In this document: positions 1 to 10,951 of the stretch, piece by piece
Position numbering within the stretch: position 1 is the first letter of the stretch
Layout: the number at the start of each line of letters is the position of its first letter
Origin: Halichondria panicea
Lineage: Eukaryota > Porifera > Demospongiae > Suberitida > Halichondriidae
Direction: 5' to 3'
DNA: 64,000 nucleotides
NCBI RefSeq assembly: GCF_963675165.1
Contig: NC_087389.1
Coordinates: forward strand, 5,368,120-5,432,119
Made by a program: the position numbers and the translations under genes
Notes under the pieces: model-generated
Database searches by the model: none
The model's input: the letters and a program-made list of their open reading frames with translations, nothing else
What the model was told of the DNA's origin: nothing

Positions 1-1654
1 GACAACTTCAGCTCAGTTGTTACTGGTTCATATCCATACTGCCCACTGGCTGTCAAGCATAAAGTTATGCTGGTAGTTTCATAGGGAGGAGAAAAACTAA
101 TTCTCCATTCATTTTGACTCTCTGTAACTTGCACGGCAACATTCTCTGTAAACGATTTTGTGAGCGTCGATTGATAGTACCCGGTATTACGTACTTCTAT
201 AGAGCCTGAACACCTCGCTGATCCACTGAGCTCCAGATTATGGTTGTCTCCAAGCCGGAAAGTGTTAAGAGCATCGGCGAAAGATGTCATAACAATGAAC
301 AACACACTATGTCCATGTGTGAAGGTGCTTGGCCTACAAGTAGGTTGAGTAGGGGCAGAAACGAGAGTAAAAATTGTTCCGACAAACACATTGTATGTTT
401 CATCCCTCCATGTCACGGCATTTATTTCAATTTTTTCTGTGGCTTGACTGTCCCATTTTAGCTGACTCAATGACTTCAGTCTGGAGGTGACTTGTGCACA
501 GAGGGCTAGTAGTTCCGTGTCTTCCTTGCAGGCTAGAGCTCTTCTGGCAAAGCTCAGAGCACTCTCCATGCTCGTAATGGCTGTCTCGTGGTATTCTTTC
601 TGTGCCCACAATTCTTTGAGGTCTTTCGTACAAGCATCGTCAATCTCCTTGTGTAGTTCTGTACGCCTTGCTTCAAGTTGTTGGATGAGACAATCAACCC
701 TCCCATCAATTTGAGCTTTGTGTAATGGGGGTTTCTACTTTCTCCTTTTCAATCAAAGATGTATTTCAAGTTAGCTTTAAATTCTTTCAACTTTGATTCA
801 GTGGTGTCAGCTAATTTGTGGATTGTCTCTTTTGCTTTAATTCTTGCTCCGTCATTGCTTCTGATAAAATTATTGTGACCATTGTGAGCGCTCACAAAAC
901 AGTGTACACACACCAACGTCATACACGAGTCACAATACAGCTTGAGACCCTCCTCTGGGTGGACACTACAATAGTAGGTCTTCTTTCGGTGAAGCTTGCT
1001 TTGGCTTTCCTCGTCACCACTGACAAATCACCACTGACAATTTCGTGCGAACTAAACGTCTTGTATCGTTTGTGAGCTGCTAGACACTCGTTGCAGATGT
1101 GGGAGCAAGTGTTGCAATAAGCCACTGCATTGTTGTTATCCTCGCACTGCTGACAAGTGGCCGGGGTGTGTGTGTCCTCCTTGCTTGGTATTAATGTGTA
1201 GTCATTCAGAAACCCCTTCACTCCATTAGGGGGCACCTACAAGGGAATAGTTGAGGTATCTAATCATGTAACCAGACATGTACAAGTACATTGCAATGCA
1301 TAAACCACGTGTACATGGTAGTGTGCAACATGAAATTCCTAACAGGGAAAAAGCATGCAAAGGAAATTCACAATAATTATCAATAAAATATAGTCAATCA
1401 GCATGCAGTGTTATTTACAAATGATGAACGCATTCTACAACCTAGGCTATACGATATAGTCTCCTCCTTACCTGATGCTGTGTTCTGCACTGAGGACAGG
1501 TTAGGCTTTTCTTGTCTTCGGCTTTCTCGTGAGCTCCCTCCAGACAATGGAGACAGAAGCTGTGATAACACGGCAACACTTTGGGCTCTCTGAAACCACT
1601 CAGACACACACTACAACTCAACTCCTCAGCTACTGGTAACTCTATGCTGGCCAT
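1..1654 (-). pseudogene. TRIM45-like gene, frameshifted and cut by the window edge
   Basis: The RING exon is 1472-1654, with C-x2-C, C-x-H-x2-C-x2-C and C-x2-C ligands all present. It is followed by a GTAAGG donor, an intron (1237-1471) and a second exon starting at 1236 after TTGTAG. Exon 2 encodes the first B-box, but the frame is lost near 980-1020 and again twice near 735-775. Sequence in the other frames still reads as second B-box, coiled coil and the start of a filamin/Ig-like domain, running off the window at base 1. Intact paralogues at 4210 and 10952 keep one frame across exon 2, so at least three indels separate this copy from them. One coincides with a 14-nt tandem duplication. 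It is most likely a pseudogene; sequencing error is the alternative. Confidence 0.75.
1014..1041. repeat. 14-nt tandem duplication inside the broken TRIM-like exon
   Basis: TCACCACTGACAAA (1014-1027) is followed by TCACCACTGACAAT (1028-1041). A 14-nt insertion shifts the frame by two and sits just upstream of the point where the B-box reading frame changes relative to the intact paralogues. Confidence 0.8.
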
Positions 1655-2839
1655 TTTTTTTCAGTAGCACATGTTGTGTGTGTGCATGACATGTGACATG
1701 ATGGACTGATGGTTCCTACACACATTATCCCACTAATCAGGTTAGGCATGGAAACAACAGACCATGAACACAAATTAGTCATGCTGCTGGCCAAGGCATA
1801 GACCAGAGGAGGTTGGTCACGTTTCAACGGACGAATGTACTAGCTATCGATAGTTTTCTTATGTTACTTATAGAAAACTGTGCACATACACTATAATGTC
1901 TGACTGAAACTACTGTAGAAACTGGATTATTAGCACTTACTCGACTATAAGCGTATCTTTATTTTAAGTGCATGCTCAACTGCATTGTTGGTTTTTTATA
2001 CTCGAATTGAAGCACTTTTTCAATTATGCGAAGGTTATTAGTGTTTAGTTGTTTATCTATGAGCTAGCTCGAGCTAGTTAACTTGTACAGTGCTAGCCTC
2101 GATTCCAGCCACGAAGAGAAAGGTGGCCTGGTATACCTTTGTATGCGCATGCACGAAATAATTGACAGCAATTTCATCATACAAATTGTAAAAAAACAGG
2201 CAAAGTTACAAAAAGGAAGAATACGTATGACAATGTGACCACAATGGCAGCTTTCAGAGACACTCTGAATCAAAAGAGTACAACTGTACGCACTATATAT
2301 TGTGTGTACAGACAGTCAATAAGTGTGATTATATATAAGGGTGGTGGTATCAGTAGTTATGGGTCCCAAGGCAAGGGCTAAAATAACTAGAGCACTGAAG
2401 TGCTAACCCTCGGCTGTTGACATGAATATAGAAACCAGAGTAGTGATATACAATAAATGCAGTAGTTACGTATGAGCATGGAAGCTGGTAGCAACGAGTA
2501 ACAGGAGCAATTAAATTCAAAGTAGACTCTAGAGACATGCTGAGAGCGAAGTTTTAGTGGTGCATGAGACATGCACTGTGGACTAGGATCACAGTATAAA
2601 AGCTTGGAGTCTTACTACCAAAGATTCTGAAGAGACTGCAACAGCCTTACACTAAGTAAAATTAGCATAACTGGAGAACAAAGCTTTAGTTTGCAAATCC
2701 ACGAATCAAACCCAAGAAAACATGGCTAAAAGCCTAGAGAAGCTGTTAGTTTTCGTCGCATTACAACCATTGAGCAGTTACGGCTGGAACACACATACAC
2801 ACACAGTCAGCTTTACCATATTCCTTGTGCAGCTACGCC
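1655..2839. other. Intergenic stretch without a recognised gene
   Basis: Only short unsupported open frames are present. A fragment beginning near 2093 resembles the end of the tiny foldback element at 3030 but was not resolved as a full copy. Confidence 0.5.
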
Positions 2840-3155
2840 TGGAGGCATAATAAATACATACAAGAAGGAATAGCCATTACTATATGAAGTCGTGGGAGGT
2901 CAAGGCCCGTGGTGTCTCTAAAAGTATACTAAAGCAGTTTGAAGGACTATACTGCAAACATTAATACACAGTACTGTAACAGCTTATCCATAGCATGAAG
3001 CCATTCTATGTAGCACTTAGATCCAAGTCTAGCCTCGAATCCACGCCGATTAAAATACATATTTTAATCGGTATGGATTCGAGGCTAATCCAAGTCAAGC
3101 AATGTCCTTTGCTGTTTTGGCTTCACAGCAGGGAAAGAGAAAGTTGACACTGTTT
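2840..3155 (-). mobile_element. Partial, inverted copy of the 0.7-kb TIR element family
   Basis: The reverse complement matches the internal part of the elements at 3375-4055 and 37358-38129, including the CACGGGCC and CATTGCTTGACTTGG blocks. It lacks both terminal inverted repeats and is interrupted by the 58-bp foldback at 3030-3087. With the copy at 3375 it makes a large inverted repeat upstream of the TRIM-like gene. Confidence 0.75.
3030..3087. mobile_element. 58-bp foldback insertion with 9-bp target-site duplication
   Basis: The arms TAGCCTCGAATCCACGCCGA and its near-perfect reverse complement form an almost complete hairpin. ATCCAAGTC occurs directly before (3021-3029) and after (3088-3096). 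The surrounding repeat also exists without the insert at about 3650 and 37690, giving empty-site references. Confidence 0.85.
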
Positions 3156-3374
3156 GGTCCGACTTAGATTTCTGGGAAAAGTAGTACTTTCAAGTTCTGG
3201 ATCCTGATTTTCCTGTGGCCAGTTCATAAATACTATATCTACTAGTACTGTGACTCTGGAACCTGGCTTGCACTTCAGGACCTGGGTATGGATGCTGGAA
3301 ATAGGTATACGGAAAAAGTTGTTTCTTTATCCAATTCTGATAACAGAAGCCATAATTAAGCATAGATAGAACAG

Positions 3375-4055
3375 GTTGGAAATGTCAACTGGTGAAACAC
3401 TCCGCGTTATGATTTCGCGCTCGCGAATATTTTAGTTTTTACCGTACTCAGGTTGTTGCTCTCCTATCCACTAGCGATCACTCGGGGCTGGGAGGTACTC
3501 TAGAGAAGTAAGTTTACACCACTGACAAGCTCTAAGTCTGTTGTCTTTAATCTGCTTTTACTTTTTGTTGAGTTTAGCTTGAATTACTCCATGTCAACTT
3601 TTCTCTTTCCCTGCTGTGAAGCCGAAACAGCAAAGGACATTGCTTGACTTGGTTATTATGTATCTAAGTGCTACATAGAATGGTTCATGCTATGGATATA
3701 AGCTGTACTGTTCATAAACGTTTGCAGTATAGTCCTTTAAACTGCTTTAGTATACTTTTAGAGACACCACGGGCCTTGATCTCCCACGACTTCATAGTAG
3801 GGGCTATTCCTTCTTGTATAGCATTTATTTGTTTAGTGATAGTGGCTGCGTTGCTTAGTCGACCTCTTAGAGCTAGATTCTCGAATAATCAACATTAAAA
3901 GTGATCAATTTCACCATTTCTATGTACAGCACATTGTATAGCAGTCAAGACAGGTAATGAGCATGCTGACTATAAATTTAGTTTTAGCCACACCCTATAA
4001 CGGAGTGTTTCACGCAAACATTTTCGTTTCTAATCCCTCTTACTGTTTTATCCAT
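3375..4055 (+). mobile_element. TIR element (MITE-like), copy 1
   Basis: It shares about 600 bp with 37358-38129. The ends are inverted: GAAACACTCCGCGTTAT near 3390 and ATAACGGAGTGTTTC near 4000. Outer ends are eroded, so the boundaries are approximate. It stops roughly 155 bp before the start codon of the intact TRIM-like gene. An internal open frame (3668-3898) with a hydrophobic stretch is also recognisable in the copy at 37358, but nothing identifies it as a gene. Confidence 0.7.
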
Positions 4056-4152
4056 GAATTACTGTAGTATTTACAAGCCACAAACATACTTGTTACATAA
4101 CCACAATGCTACACAACCACAATTACATCGCCAAATTTGGGACTGTTTGGAA

Positions 4153-4209
4153 GCATTCCAGGAGAGCACACAAAGGTCAACCTCACAGTCATGAACAGCT
4201 AAAACAAAA
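4153..4209 (+). promoter_or_regulatory. Conserved upstream block of the TRIM-like genes
   Basis: GCATTCCAGGAGAGCA followed by an AAAGGTCAA element is nearly repeated at 10891-10951 in front of the other intact paralogue, at about the same distance from the ATG. It may be core promoter, 5' UTR, or residual duplication identity. Confidence 0.35.
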
Positions 4210-5764
4210 ATGGCAAAAAGAAAGCTTGCAGTGAGAGAAGAGCTGAAATGTTCCATTTGCTTGGACAACTTCAAGAATCCCAAAGTGTTGCCGTGTTGTC
4301 ACAGCTTCTGTCTCTATTGTCTGGAGGGAAATCACAAGAGAACCAAAGACAAGAAAAGCCTAACTTGTCCTCAGTGCAAAGCTAAACATCAGGTTAGTTA
4401 TTAACAGATATACAAAAGTCGTTAATATTTAGTATCCATACGACATGCACTGTTAAAAATAACACTAAGATAACATTCCATTACAGGTTCCTACCAATGG
4501 TCCCCGTGGTTTCCCCGATGATTACACCCTTGCTAATCAGAAACACGCCCCAACAACCACACCAGTTTGTGAGCAATGTGACGACAAGAACAAACCAGTG
4601 GCGTACTGCCACACCTGCTCAGACTACCTGTGTGAAGAGTGTTTAAAAGCTCACAAAAAAGTAAAAGCTCTTCGAGATCACAAGACAGTCAATATCACTC
4701 CTGGGAAGGCTCTTGATATCGAGCCTCAGTCAAAGAAGAGCTATTCGTGCAGTGTTCACCCCGAAGAACCACTAAAGCTTTACTGTAAGAGTTGTAAGAG
4801 CTTGGCCTGCCTCCTGTGCTTTGTGGGGCTACACAACGGCCATGACATTGGAAGCATCGATGGCAAAACAAGACAAGAAGTGGAACAAAGTATCAACAAT
4901 CTGGTGAAAGAGACAGATTCGAAATTGATAGAATTCGAAGACAACTTGAAATGCGTTTCTACCCTTGAAAAAGAAAAAACAGAAGCTCCCATTCCACTCA
5001 AAGCCCAAGTTGATAAGAAGGTTAATTTTCTCATCCAACAACTTGAAGCAAGGCGTAAAGAACTACACAAGGAGATTGACGATGCTTGTACGAAAGACCT
5101 CAAAGAATTGTGGGCACAGAAAGAATACCATGAGACAGCCATTACGAGCATGGAGGGTGCTCTGAGCTTTGCCAGAAGAGCTCTAGCCTGCAAGGAAGAC
5201 ACGGAACTACTGGCCCTCTGTGCACAAGTCACCTCCAGACTGAAAGAGCTGAGTCAGCTAAAATGGGATAGTCGGTCCACAATGAAAATTGAAAGGAAAA
5301 CCGTCAAATTCAAAGAAGCTAATGAACAAAGATATGCACAGGAAACAGATACGACAGTTGGGGAGGTACATGTACAAATGTCTACACCAGATATAAAAAT
5401 TACAACCACAGAGCTACAGAAACGTGTTCCATATTATCATGGTTGTAGTGTTCAGTTTCAAGTAACGGCAGCAGTGAATTTTAAACGGAAACCACTAAAA
5501 CTAACTACTTCAGCAACTTATAGATCCCACCGTAATGGCTTTCGCTATACACGCAGTCAAAATATATATTGTAGTACTAAAGAAAATGCTACAGCAAACA
5601 GTTGGACAGTCAAGTTTATTCCTCCAGAACGAAGTACCTACACGATTACACTTCAAGTCAATAATGAATATGAAGACGAATTTGGAGAATATGATGAAGA
5701 GGTCGATGGATATGAGGACACATACCTACACCATAGTTCTGACTACCAAATTGAAGTATATTAA
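4210..5764 (+). CDS. TRIM45-like protein (RING, two B-boxes, coiled coil, filamin domain)
   Basis: Exons are 4210-4392 and 4487-5764, separated by a 94-nt intron; the predicted protein is 486 aa. Residues 14-56 form a complete C3HC4 RING (C14, C17, C29, H31, C34, C37, C53, C56), expected to act as a ubiquitin E3 ligase. A first B-box begins at C89-x2-C92, and a second follows around residues 146-185. A charged helical coiled coil spans about 190-310. The C-terminus is a beta-rich filamin/Ig-like domain with the ENATANSWTVKF motif, ending in an acidic tail. The order RING-B1-B2-CC-filamin is that of TRIM45. The ATG sits directly before the RING and is shared with the paralogues. Substrate is unknown; a cytoplasmic role is inferred from the lack of a signal peptide or membrane segment. 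Confidence 0.85.
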
Positions 5765-6204
5765 TGCAATGAGGTGCCAGTGTAATATATAATATACCGT
5801 AGTCGTTCTAATTATAGAACCACCTTAATACAAGCGCACCAACTGTGGAAGTAAAATTTTTTTCTGTTCTAAATTTTATATTTTATTTTTGTGGTCAGGG
5901 TTTCATCTAGTGGGGGGGCGGGGGGAAGCTTCCCCAAATAAGAGAAGAGAGAAGGGAAGAGAGAGAGAGGGAGGGAGAGAGGGGTACTATAATTAATTTA
6001 GATCCCATTTGAGTGTATTTAGCAGGGAACTATGAGCTATAGTACCGGTACTATAGATTGCTCTGGGCTACAAACTACAACATTGTACATTGTATTGTGA
6101 TTTACAAGAAGATACACATGTAATAACATAAAAATTATTGTAGCTAGATGCTTTGTCTAGTAATAATTATAATAACAGAACTAGAATGAAAGAGAGAAGC
6201 TCTA
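5765..6204. other. 3' flank with low-complexity sequence
   Basis: It contains a G-rich/GA-rich tract at about 5910-5985. The piece TTTCATCTAGTGGGGG at about 5900 recurs in reverse complement near 35790, so it is a short dispersed repeat. No gene is seen. Confidence 0.45.
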
Positions 6205-6545
6205 GTTTCTTTTTTTGGCTTTGTTCGAGAGCAGTAGGAGACGCTCGTTTTTTGGGCAGTGTGCTGTCCTTTTTTGCTGCAAGGCTGCATGGGGGAGGAG
6301 CTGGATGTATGGAAGTGCTGGGATTCTAGCTTTGGCTTCTTCCTAAAGTTCCTTTCGCTTTGTTCAAGAGTAGTATAGGAGCCGCTCGTTTGCTGGGCTT
6401 GTTTGCTGCAAATTATAGCTTATAGGTGTCTTCCTTTCGCTTTGTGAGAGTAGTACGAGCCGCTCGTTTCTTGGGAAGTGTGCTGGGCTTGTTTGCTGCA
6501 AAACTGGGGGAGGAGCTGGATGTTTCCGTTTTGTGGGTGGAGCTA
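6205..6545. repeat. Degenerate tandem repeat, three units
   Basis: A motif of CTTTGTTC, AAGAGTAG, GCCGCTCGTTT and TTTGCTGCAA recurs at about 6216, 6355 and 6430 with indels. No coding function is supported. Confidence 0.6.
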
Positions 6546-6755
6546 GGACTATAATTTTGTCCATCAAACTGAGGTCCAGGGTTGTCTTGAATAGAGACCA
6601 CAGATTTAGTAGAGACACAGAGATGCCAACTTCAGATACATTGTATTAGTTTTCAAAAGAATAATGATGCAGTTGCTAGGTTGGCTGTATATATAGGTTT
6701 ACTGTTGCTAAGCTAGTGCATTTCTAGTAGCCAATAGGTTTTGGGATCTAAATCA

Positions 6756-6868
6756 GTTAGAACATGTGCATTCGGTATCTATGGTTATAGTGTACCTCAT
6801 CCCTCGGGCTAAAGCCCTCGAGCTTTGGGACACTATAACACATAGATACCTCATGCCCACGTTCTAAC
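6756..6868. mobile_element. 113-bp foldback element
   Basis: GTTAGAACATGTGCATTC at the left matches the reverse complement of the right end (GCCCACGTTCTAAC). The arms continue through GGTATCTATG and TTATAGTG, leaving a short central loop. No clear target-site duplication was found. Confidence 0.65.
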
Positions 6869-7531
6869 ATAATTATACCCAACATTATCTAGACACAGTC
6901 TTTTGCTAGAGATGATTGACGGTCATTATACCTAGTCTTACCACAAATCTATCCATTGCTTTTGGTACATGTGGTTTCTATGGTGTTCTATAGATACGGT
7001 CCACAATTTCAAACCAGCATACCAAGTTACATGGAGTTGCCTGTCAATGCACATTGCCAGGAGTACATCGCAAATAGGCACCAACAGCAAACAATATAGG
7101 GGGGTGGTGACCAGAAGTGTGCACGGCCTCAAATTTTTCGCGCTAGCGCGCGGTTCCTTTTCAAACTTCTCCCCCAAACTTAAAATCCTGGATGAAACCC
7201 TGGTAGTACTTGCCTAATTAGAACGTACATGGCACTGCATGCTTCCATGGCCTCAAGAAGTTCTTTAAATATGCAAAAGAAATTAGGTAGGTGGGACCAC
7301 AGCTAAGTAGATTTTGAGACTGACAGGCCAATTTTTCGAGCTGGAGTTTGAGTTTTGTTAAGCCACGTCTATTCAACTTTCCAAATCCACTCTTTTGGTC
7401 TAGATCCATAATTTTTTTACATCTCCAAATAAGCACCATACATTTCTAGATTTTACTTGGTACTATAATTAGAACGATTACGGTACATAATTATGAATAA
7501 TTACTATGATCAAAGCTATCAAAGTACATAT

Positions 7532-7672
7532 AATTGTACTACCGAGGAAAATGCTACAGCAAACAGTTGGACAGTCAAGTTTACTCTTGAAGAGTCGTGT
7601 ACTTACATGATTACACTTCCAGTCAATGGTTACTATGGAGGCACATGCAGAGCTACACAAAGATTCATGTAG
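7532..7672 (+). pseudogene. Orphan 3' fragment of a TRIM45-like filamin domain
   Basis: This 47-codon stretch, including the stop, reads NCTTEENATANSWTVKF and continues through a YMITLPVNG-like strand, matching the last part of the neighbouring TRIM-like proteins. There is no RING, B-box or coiled-coil sequence upstream. A TIR element starts 48 bp after the stop. It is best read as the remnant of another family member. Confidence 0.75.
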
Positions 7673-7719
7673 AGCTACATGTACGTACTTAAAGCCTAGA
7701 GCAAACATTCAGACAACTA

Positions 7720-7894
7720 AAGTCTATTTGTGTTGACTTTGGCCCTCATAATGTTGTCATAACTTTAGGATTCCTTGCTAAAAAGCGCTTCTAACTAAAA
7801 GCAGCACTTTCCATGTGCAACCACATAAAGCATAAATAAAGTCATTTTAATTTACCATAGAACTCCCGGGGCCGAACTCAACACAAATAGACCT
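7720..7894. mobile_element. TA-flanked MITE, 175 bp
   Basis: The terminal inverted repeats contain TCTATTTGTGTTGA and TCAACACAAATAGA, flanked by TA on both sides. Related copies occur at 9978-10875 and 46603-46864 with the same ends. TA duplication suggests mobilisation by a Tc1/mariner-type transposase. No transposase is encoded here. Confidence 0.7.
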
Positions 7895-8258
7895 TATACA
7901 CGATGTGTATATGTATGTACATGTAGACCACCATGGTTTTCCTCGATTAATTAGACCTTTAATTAAGTGCATTCACATAAACATTCAATGAGTGATATTA
8001 TGTATATGTACATGCACAGTGTGAACTTGTTTTATGCATGCCTAACATATTGATAACTGAGCTAAGTGGGGCTACACAATTAATGTAAAAAGAAGACAAG
8101 AAGACAAGAAGACATGCATATGTAGTTCAACAGTTTCATAAAACAGCAAGCCACTAATTAGTGATAGAGTCATCAGCCACACCACACTACAGCAATTACT
8201 AGTAGCACACATTAGGCAACCATTAGGGAACATCACATGTCAGATTTCGCTATTAAAA

Positions 8259-9598
8259 ATGGCAGAGAGTGCAGTGAAAGAGCTTATTTGCTTGGACAAC
8301 TTTAACAATCCCAAAGTGTTACCGTCTTGTCACAGCTTCTGTCTCCATTGTCTGAAAGGAGCTCACGAGAGAACCAAAAACAAGAATGGCCTAACCTGTG
8401 CTGAATGCAAAGCTAAATATCAGGTAGAAACAATTCACATAGCCTTACAAGACGTGTTTTTTAAATTTGTATTAACAAACTAGCTAACTGGTATCCATAA
8501 TTATTTGTATATATGGACAAAGAGAACACTTTTATTACAGGTTCCTACCAATGGTCCCTGTGGTTTCCCAGACAATTACACTCTTGCCAATCAGAAATAC
8601 CCTGGAGCTTTACTGCAAGGATTGTAAGAGCTTGGCCTGCCTCCTGTGTCTTGCGGGGCTACACAACGGCCATGACATTGGAAGCATCGATGCATGGTAA
8701 AGCAAGACAAGAAGTGGAAGAAACCACCAAAGACCTAGTAAAAAAAACAGATTCGAAATTGACAGAATTCAAATACAATTTGAAATATATGTTTCTGCAG
8801 TTGAAAAGGAAAAGCAGAAGCTCGTATTCCACTCAAAGCTCAAGTTGATAAGAAGGTTGACTTTCTCATCCAACAACTTGAAGCAAGGCGTAAAGAACTA
8901 CACAAGGAGATTGACGATGCTTGTACGAAGGACCTCAAAGAATTGTGGGCACAGAAAGAATATCACAAGAGAGCCATTACGAGCATGGAGGGTGCTCTGA
9001 GCTTTGCCAGAAGAGCTCTAGCCTGCAAGGAAGACATGGAACTACTGGCCCTCTGTGCACAAGTCACTATCAAAATGGAAATGCTGAGTCAGCTAAAATC
9101 GGACAGTCAAAATACAGAGAAAATCGAAATGAAAAACGTCAAATTCAAAGAAACTAATGAACAGGAAACTGATACGGTTGGGGATATACATGTACAAACT
9201 TTTACGCCAGATATAAAAATTAGGACCACAGAGCTACAGAAACGCGTTCCATTTTCTGAGGGTTGTAGTATTACGTTTCAAGTAACGGCAGCAGTGAATT
9301 TTAAATGTAAAACTCCTAAGCTAACTGCTTCAGCAATATATACAGCCCTGTACTATGACTATGAATACGGTCAAGACACATATAAATGTACAATGAAGAA
9401 AATGCTACAGCAAACAGTTGGACGGTCAAGTTTACTCCTAAAGAACCAAATACTTACACGATTACACTTCAAGTCAAAGGAAAGTATGGAGGCACAGGCC
9501 TACACAAAACTTTGGACTACCAGATCGAAGTACATGTACATTATAGTGCACTAGAGGAGGAGCAAATGGAAGTACATGAGAATAAATTGAGTTGGTAG
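8259..9598 (+). pseudogene. TRIM45-like pseudogene
   Basis: Exon 1 (8259-8422) begins MAESAVKELICLD. Compared with the paralogues, a deletion has removed the first RING cysteine, and the third ligand is serine (LPSCHSF). Exon 2 starts at 8541 after TTACAG. After the ANQK codons about 200 bp is missing, removing the first B-box and shifting the frame to a stop. Further frame changes occur near 8690 (a small insertion in GATGCATGG), in the coiled coil, and near 9390. Coiled-coil and filamin sequence remains recognisable to the last stop at 9598. No single product can be read from it. Confidence 0.85.
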
Positions 9599-10034
9599 TT
9601 GGTAGAACTGCATCATACAATAATTACATGACAATGTTTTGGTTACATAAATGTATAAGATCGCATGTTCTAAACGTAAGTATAATGAATGAAGCACATG
9701 TGGTGCAAAATTCCTTGGTCTAGGTTCATTTATTCTCATGCATGCATATGGGGATGTAGCAAGCATGTGCACGACTATGAGATAAAGAGGTGGTTCTGTA
9801 AAGGGTCTAATAAACTACAGTGCTGAACAAATTGATGTTCAACATAAATGAAAATCACTCAAAAAGTACCATGATTATAGCATTTTTAATACAAGTTTTT
9901 CATTACGATTCAACATCACAAATTAGTGTCACAGCTAATATATACACCACAGACAAGAACAATACACACATTCGCTAAAGTCTATTGGAGTTGCAGAAGT
10001 TGTGTGGTCATTTATGGCTTCATTAATGTGAATA

Positions 10035-10470
10035 CCGTATTTACTTAATTAAACGCCCTTCTTGAATAAACGCCCATCTCGTTTAAACGCCCAGGGTAAA
10101 AGCTCTGTCTTTGTCAATAAACGCCCATCTTAAATAATCACCCATATATGGGGCGTGGCACTGTAGGTAGAGCTGAAATAGCACATGGAACCCATGCAGT
10201 TGCAAGCATGGCAGCATAGAATGATAATACTTTTTATGATGCATCGATGGCAGAGAGAGAGAGATACCGGCACAGAGGGCACTCCTATGACTTAAATTTA
10301 AGCTGAGAAATAGATTTAAGCTGAGACAGCAGCCCAAGAAGAGCACAATAACTGCTGCTGTGCAAGAGTTTTGGAGTAGACATAACAATAAACGCCCTCC
10401 TGGATTAAACACCCCCTCTAAAGATTTCGATCTGAAATAAACGCCCGGGCGTTTAATCAAGTAAATACGG
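10035..10470. mobile_element. 436-bp TIR element nested in the MITE
   Basis: It starts CCGTATTTACTTAATTAAAC and ends with the inverted form GTTTAATCAAGTAAATACGG, flanked by TA (10033-10034 and 10471-10472). Runs of an AAACGCCC-type motif repeat inside. No transposase open frame is present. Confidence 0.85.
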
Positions 10471-10577
10471 TACATGTATGCCAGGGACTTCTCATGAAGC
10501 TGTCAGCTGGTTGGAGCTTATCACCTCTAAAACATAAAGACATAGAAGCGCTTTTTAACAAAGAATCCAATGGTATA

Positions 10578-10803
10578 CCGTATAGCGCGAAATTTTCGAG
10601 GGGCTTAATTTTCGTGGATTTCGTGGGTTAGCAATCTTACACGAAAATTAAGTCCACGAAAATCGTTCTTTACCTGCTATAACGTGCAAGATTTAAAGGC
10701 GTGGCTTCCGGTAAGCAGTCATTCCGCGAACATTGTGCAACGAAAATACTTTTAGAGGCCAATCCACGAAATATAAGTGCCTCGAAAATTTCGCGCTATA
10801 CGG
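10578..10803. mobile_element. 226-bp CCGTATAGCG foldback element nested in the MITE
   Basis: It starts CCGTATAGCGCGAAATTTTC and ends with its inverse CGAAAATTTCGCGCTATACGG, flanked by TA. Long arms make it a foldback. Relatives are at 12920, 54549, 43590 and 44941. Confidence 0.85.
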
Positions 10804-10890
10804 TATATTGAATTTCAGGGAAGTATGGAAAAGTTATGACAATAATTATTATTGAAGGTCAACACAAAGAGACTTTAGTGATATTCATAA

Positions 10891-10951
10891 GCATTCCAGG
10901 AAAGCAACACAAAAGGACAAAAGGTCAAACTGTGATTTCTGAAAACAAGCA
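10891..10951 (+). promoter_or_regulatory. Conserved upstream block of the TRIM-like genes
   Basis: GCATTCCAGGAAAGCAACAC followed by AAAGGTCAAAC parallels the block at 4153-4209, at a similar distance to the ATG. A MITE ends just upstream at 10875. Confidence 0.35.

Larger units (their letters stand above)
9978..10875 (-). mobile_element. TA-flanked MITE carrying two nested insertions
   Basis: The ends (AAGTCTATT... and ...AGACTT, flanked by TA) and internal blocks such as TATGCCAGGGACTTC and AGAAGCGCTTTTTAACAA match the reverse complement of the copy at 46603-46864. Two unrelated TIR elements interrupt it at 10035-10470 and 10578-10803. Its right end lies about 76 bp before the ATG of the intact TRIM-like gene. 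Confidence 0.75.

Noticed and set aside
10083-10475. 130-codon minus-strand open frame
   Set aside because: It lies inside the 436-bp TIR element and shows no domain; it is compositional.
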